8,373 bases of DNA from Thermoplasmatota archaeon. GTDB lineage: Archaea; Thermoplasmatota; E2; DHVEG-1. Both the position numbers and the translations under genes were made by a program. A model generated the notes under the pieces. That model was given only the letters and a program-made list of their open reading frames with translations, was not told the DNA's origin and ran no database searches. Shown here piece by piece: positions 6,591-8,373 of this stretch (position 1 is the stretch's first letter; each line of letters opens with the position of its first letter). The stretch spans positions 1 through 8,373 of the forward strand of contig JAUWYM010000024.1 of NCBI GenBank assembly GCA_030615845.1. Reading direction: 5' to 3'.

Positions 6591-6735
6591 AATGATTTTT
6601 ACAGTGTGTTCTTTTCATTTCATACCCCCAATAGACTTTTTGTTAACTTAACTTATTGTCCGGTATCGGGGGTTCACTCCATTTCTTATCTTAATAATGA
6701 TTTTTTGTAATTTTTTTCAATTTGACATTCCGTCA
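6591..6735. other. Gene-free AT-rich stretch with separated inverted repeats
   Basis: No credible gene is seen between the ATPase remnant and the small-peptide promoter. ATACCGG (6552-6558) and CCGGTAT (6660-6666) form a 7-bp inverted pair about 100 nt apart, and ACCCCC (6624-6629) pairs with GGGGGT (6668-6673). These could be scars of a mobile element or chance. No target-site duplication or transposase is visible. Confidence 0.3.
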
Positions 6736-6806
6736 CGAAAAGTATATAAACTATGGTAGATAAAGTATATCATGTCAATATATGGCAATAAAGGATGGTG
6801 AGATAA
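6736..6806 (+). promoter_or_regulatory. Strong archaeal promoter and ribosome site for the 34-aa peptide
   Basis: CGAAAAG immediately followed by TATATAAA (6743-6750) is close to the ideal BRE/TATA arrangement and predicts a start site near 6772-6776. That leaves a leader of about 35-40 nt. GGTGAGAT at 6797-6804 matches the archaeal anti-Shine-Dalgarno sequence and lies 6-9 nt before ATG 6811. A short upstream frame from ATG 6772 stops at 6799-6801, right at the ribosome site, and is probably incidental. This is one of the clearest promoters in the window, which argues that the tiny ORF is real. Confidence 0.65.
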
Positions 6807-6810
6807 GAAT

Positions 6811-6915
6811 ATGGATAAGTATATGGTTGCCAGCGTTGTAATAGGTGCAACGGCGGCAGGTATAAGTATAAATCCATTACAAGGTCTAGGTATAAATCCA
6901 TTACAATTCCTATGA
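6811..6915 (+). CDS. 34-aa hydrophobic peptide with C-terminal repeats (candidate modified-peptide precursor)
   Basis: The ORF runs from ATG 6811 to TGA 6913-6915. Residues 1-16 are MDKYMVASVVIGATAA: a short polar start, then a hydrophobic, small-residue stretch. Residues 17-24 (GISINPLQ) and 25-32 (GLGINPLQ) are tandem repeats, followed by FL at the C-terminus. The repeats are 24 nt each and differ at two bases only. The gene has a strong promoter and ribosome site, and a hairpin follows its stop. It is convergent with a double Lrp-type regulator, and beyond that lies a B12-dependent-type radical SAM gene. A leader-like N-terminus with a repeated C-terminal core is the layout of some RiPP precursors, so this is a candidate substrate. 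It has no cysteine or other diagnostic core residue. A small membrane peptide or toxin-like peptide is the main alternative. Confidence 0.55.
   Translation: MDKYMVASVVIGATAAGISINPLQGLGINPLQFL
6859..6906 (+). repeat. Tandem in-frame 24-nt direct repeat (two units)
   Basis: Units 6859-6882 and 6883-6906 are identical at 22 of 24 positions; the differences are in codons 2 and 3 of the unit. Both code for G-x-x-INPLQ inside the 34-aa peptide. There is no spacer, and each INPLQ codon is identical in both copies, including wobble positions. This points to recent duplication. Confidence 0.9.
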
Positions 6916-6920
6916 TTAAT

Positions 6921-6962
6921 TATCTTGATGACATAAAAGAAGTTTTTCATGTCATCAAGTTA
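6921..6962. terminator. Long hairpin between convergent peptide and Lrp genes
   Basis: CTTGATGACAT (6924-6934) and ATGTCATCAAG (6949-6959) form a perfect 11-bp stem. It extends outward through one T-T mismatch by two further pairs, and inward past an A-C mismatch into AAAGA/TTTTT pairing. The hairpin starts 8 nt after the peptide stop codon and 11 nt from the end of the regulator stop codon. It is well placed as a bidirectional terminator for convergent transcripts. A regulatory or mRNA-stabilising role for the short peptide transcript is also possible. Confidence 0.6.
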
Positions 6963-6972
6963 TTATATGATT

Positions 6973-7950
6973 TTATAGAACTGGAAGCCATCGTTCCTTA
7001 TAACTCTCTTCAGTGATCCAAAAATTCAATTTTTTTATCGCATCAGGAAAGTTAGAGCTAATATCGTTAAAAACCTGGTCTAATTCTTCAACATTTTTTA
7101 CAACAAATTCAGGTTCTAAATCACACCAACCTACCGAGACATTTAGATATTCAAAATAAGGTTTCTCTTTTAAAAAATTCCAAATAGCCTTTTTTTGTTT
7201 ATGTTCCTTAAGATAAATGTCTACTTTAAAATGTTGTAAACCAAGTTTTGAAAGATCCAAATTAACACGAAAAGCTTGGATAACTCCTGATTTTATTAGA
7301 TTTTTTAACCGATAATTAACAGTCTGTGAGGAACACGCAAGCTTTTCAGCAAGCTCAATTAATGGAATCCTAGCATTTACCGCTATCTCATTTAAAAGAT
7401 TATAATCAATTTCATCGATTTCAATAGGTTTTTCGCCACATGTTGTTCTATACATCATCCTGTTAGATTTGTCACATTCATCCAATAACAAATAAGATTT
7501 CTTATAACAAAAGGCTTGAATGTAAACTGACACTATCGCCTTTGAAAAATAATCTTCATATTTATCAAGAGTTTCATCCCAAAAATGATAGAAGTCATAA
7601 TTGTTTTTTGTCCAGACTATTACAGCTAGATCGATTTCACCTTTATGAGATTTAACTGCCCAAGTATTTCTATAGTTCATGAAATGTTGAATTATTTCAT
7701 TTTTAATATTTTGACTGACATATTGAAACGAAATATATATTCTAAAAACATCGTATCCAAACATGAAGGTGTTAATTGCTGTCCAGAAATTCTTTATGAT
7801 TCCTTCGTCTTGCATTCGTTTAATTCTATATGAGACGACGTCTTTTTTAAGACCAACTTTTTTACCGATTTGCGTGAGTGATTGTCTTGAATCTAGATCG
7901 AGTTGATACAATATTTTTCTGTCTTTCAGATCTATTTTTACCATATTCAA
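6973..7950 (-). CDS. Double-unit Lrp/AsnC family transcriptional regulator
   Basis: A 325-residue cytosolic protein, about twice the usual Lrp length, made of two Lrp-like halves. HTH1 (about 6-54) reads DLKDRKILYQLDLDSRQSL ... IGKKVGLKKDVVSYRIKRM ... GIIKNFW. HTH2 (about 179-228) reads DEIDYNLLNEIAVNARIPL ... LAEKLACSSQTVNYRLKNL ... GVIQAF. Each is followed by a divergent RAM-like segment (about 66-155 and 238-318). Both recognition helices look intact, so it should bind DNA. It could be self-sufficient as a pseudo-dimer, whereas ordinary Lrp proteins must assemble from single-unit subunits. The start is TTG 7950 or ATG 7944; no ribosome site is well placed (GAGG at about 7968-7971 is too far), so the mRNA may be leaderless. 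It is divergent from the radical SAM gene and convergent with the 34-aa peptide, hence a likely local regulator. Siroheme decarboxylases also have an Lrp-like fold, but the HTH here is too well kept for that reading. Confidence 0.8.
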   Translation of the reverse strand: MNMVKIDLKDRKILYQLDLDSRQSLTQIGKKVGLKKDVVSYRIKRMQDEGIIKNFWTAINTFMFGYDVFRIYISFQYVSQNIKNEIIQHFMNYRNTWAVKSHKGEIDLAVIVWTKNNYDFYHFWDETLDKYEDYFSKAIVSVYIQAFCYKKSYLLLDECDKSNRMMYRTTCGEKPIEIDEIDYNLLNEIAVNARIPLIELAEKLACSSQTVNYRLKNLIKSGVIQAFRVNLDLSKLGLQHFKVDIYLKEHKQKKAIWNFLKEKPYFEYLNVSVGWCDLEPEFVVKNVEELDQVFNDISSNFPDAIKKLNFWITEESYKERWLPVL

Positions 7951-8097
7951 ATAAGAGTATAGATAATCCTCTTATTTTAGTATTTTGTAGGTATTATTTC
8001 ACATTTCATAAAATTCCAATGAATTAATTTTATAAGAGAAACGAAATTATTACCACTACAAATGAGTTAAATATTTAAGCATTTTACATATTGAAAA
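7951..8097. promoter_or_regulatory. Divergent promoter region between regulator and radical SAM genes
   Basis: AT-rich sequence with no gene. ATAAAATT (8008-8015) and AATTTTAT (8026-8033) form an 8-bp perfect inverted repeat with a 10-nt spacer, roughly central and suitable as an Lrp-type operator. Chance is appreciable at this AT content. TTAAATATTTAA (8067-8078) is a TATA-like stretch whose predicted start site, about 25 nt downstream, falls on or next to ATG 8098, suggesting a leaderless mRNA for the plus-strand gene. The inverted repeat may itself be the TATA element of the minus-strand regulator gene. Confidence 0.4.
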
Positions 8098-8373
8098 ATG
8101 TGGATGGAGATGCACAGCGATACAAAAAATGTTTTACTTATAGCTATGCCTTTTGCTGGAACTGCCATCCCTTCAATACAATTGCCGGTTTTAGAAGGAT
8201 ATTTAATAGAACGAAACATAAATATAAAAACAAGCCATCTCTATCTAAAAGCAGCAGAATTTTATGGATTAAATAATTACAACTTTCTCATTTATCCTCC
8301 TAATGATTCCTACACTGCTCAGATGATTTTCTCCAAGTATGTTTTTCCAGAACACTTTAAAAAAACAGAGGAT
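8098..8373 (+). CDS. RiPP-maturation-type B12-binding radical SAM protein, N-terminal fragment
   Basis: The frame is open to the window end (92 codons, 3' end missing). After a short N-terminus (alternative ATGs at 8104 and 8110), residues 11-50 read NVLLIAMPFAG, PSIQLPVLEGYLIERN, then SHLYLKAAEFYG; near the end come AQMIFSKYVFPEHFKK. This order (VLL-x-MPF, PSI-x-L-x-x-L, a strand ending in HLYL-x-A-E, and an F-x-x-x-x-FPE segment) is what I know from the B12-binding-like N-terminal domain of radical SAM C-methyltransferases annotated as RiPP maturation proteins. The diagnostic CxxxCxxC cluster motif would lie beyond the window, so the radical SAM part is not seen here. It lies divergent from the double-Lrp regulator and about 1.2 kb from the repeat peptide. 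Other B12-binding radical SAM families, such as P-methyltransferases or hopanoid enzymes, are possible. Confidence 0.6.
   Translation, partial: MWMEMHSDTKNVLLIAMPFAGTAIPSIQLPVLEGYLIERNINIKTSHLYLKAAEFYGLNNYNFLIYPPNDSYTAQMIFSKYVFPEHFKKTED

Noticed and set aside
6409..6651. Plus-strand 80-codon frame over the ATPase remnant
   Set aside because: The minus strand carries the recognisable DUF234 residues; the plus frame has no family-like features.
6552..6673. Separated inverted repeats as the ends of a miniature transposon
   Set aside because: The arms are only 6-7 bp, no target duplication flanks them, and the left arm lies within the ATPase remnant frame. Chance is sufficient.
6859..6906. Direct repeat as a minimal CRISPR array
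   Set aside because: There are only two units with no spacer between them, they are in frame within an ORF, and no cas genes are visible.
6717..6950. Minus-strand 77-codon frame covering the small-peptide gene and its promoter
   Set aside because: It has no promoter or ribosome site. The repeated segment is explained better on the plus strand, which has TATA, BRE and GGTGA signals in the right places.
1..8373. tRNA, rRNA or known riboswitch genes
   Set aside because: No cloverleaf-like arms, CCA-adjacent acceptor stems or conserved rRNA segments were seen on reading the intergenic regions.

Overview
The window is archaeal. The evidence is a set of BRE/TATA-type promoters (for example TATATAAA preceded by CGAAAAG at 6736-6750), GGTGA/GGAGG ribosome sites, poly-T ends after genes, Lrp/RAM-family proteins and a split class I fumarase. 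A euryarchaeal heterotroph, possibly of the Thermoplasmatota, would fit, but the lineage is a guess.

Positions 1-5534 are a housekeeping carbon-metabolism block. The 5' end of an aconitate hydratase gene runs leftward off the window. Facing away from it is a two-gene unit: a protein made of two RAM-like ligand-binding domains with no DNA-binding domain, then an AMP-forming acetyl-CoA synthetase. Next come the two subunits of a class I [4Fe-4S] fumarase and a CNNM/CorB-type membrane protein with CBS domains. Together these genes activate acetate and carry out two TCA-cycle steps (citrate to isocitrate, and fumarate to/from malate). Three consecutive intergenic regions here share a palindromic A(C/T)AACTGTT element at the core promoter.

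Positions 5535-6331 hold small genes: a 41-codon and a 45-codon ORF, a small cysteine-rich ORF, and a lipoprotein gene translationally coupled to that cysteine-rich ORF. The lipoprotein reading frame breaks off soon after its signal peptide. It runs into an opposite-strand remnant of a DUF234-type archaeal ATPase (6264-6545). This junction, together with the change to more AT-rich sequence, marks the likely edge of an accessory region.

Positions 6552-8373 look accessory. A well-formed promoter and ribosome site drive a 34-residue hydrophobic peptide ending in two near-identical 8-residue repeats (GISINPLQ, GLGINPLQ) plus FL. A long hairpin separates it from a convergent 325-residue regulator with two Lrp/AsnC units. 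Divergent from the regulator is the N-terminus of a protein resembling the B12-binding part of RiPP-maturation radical SAM methyltransferases, cut by the window edge. The peptide, regulator and radical SAM gene are the best candidate for an undescribed peptide-modification system. The link between them is inferred from proximity and has not been shown.
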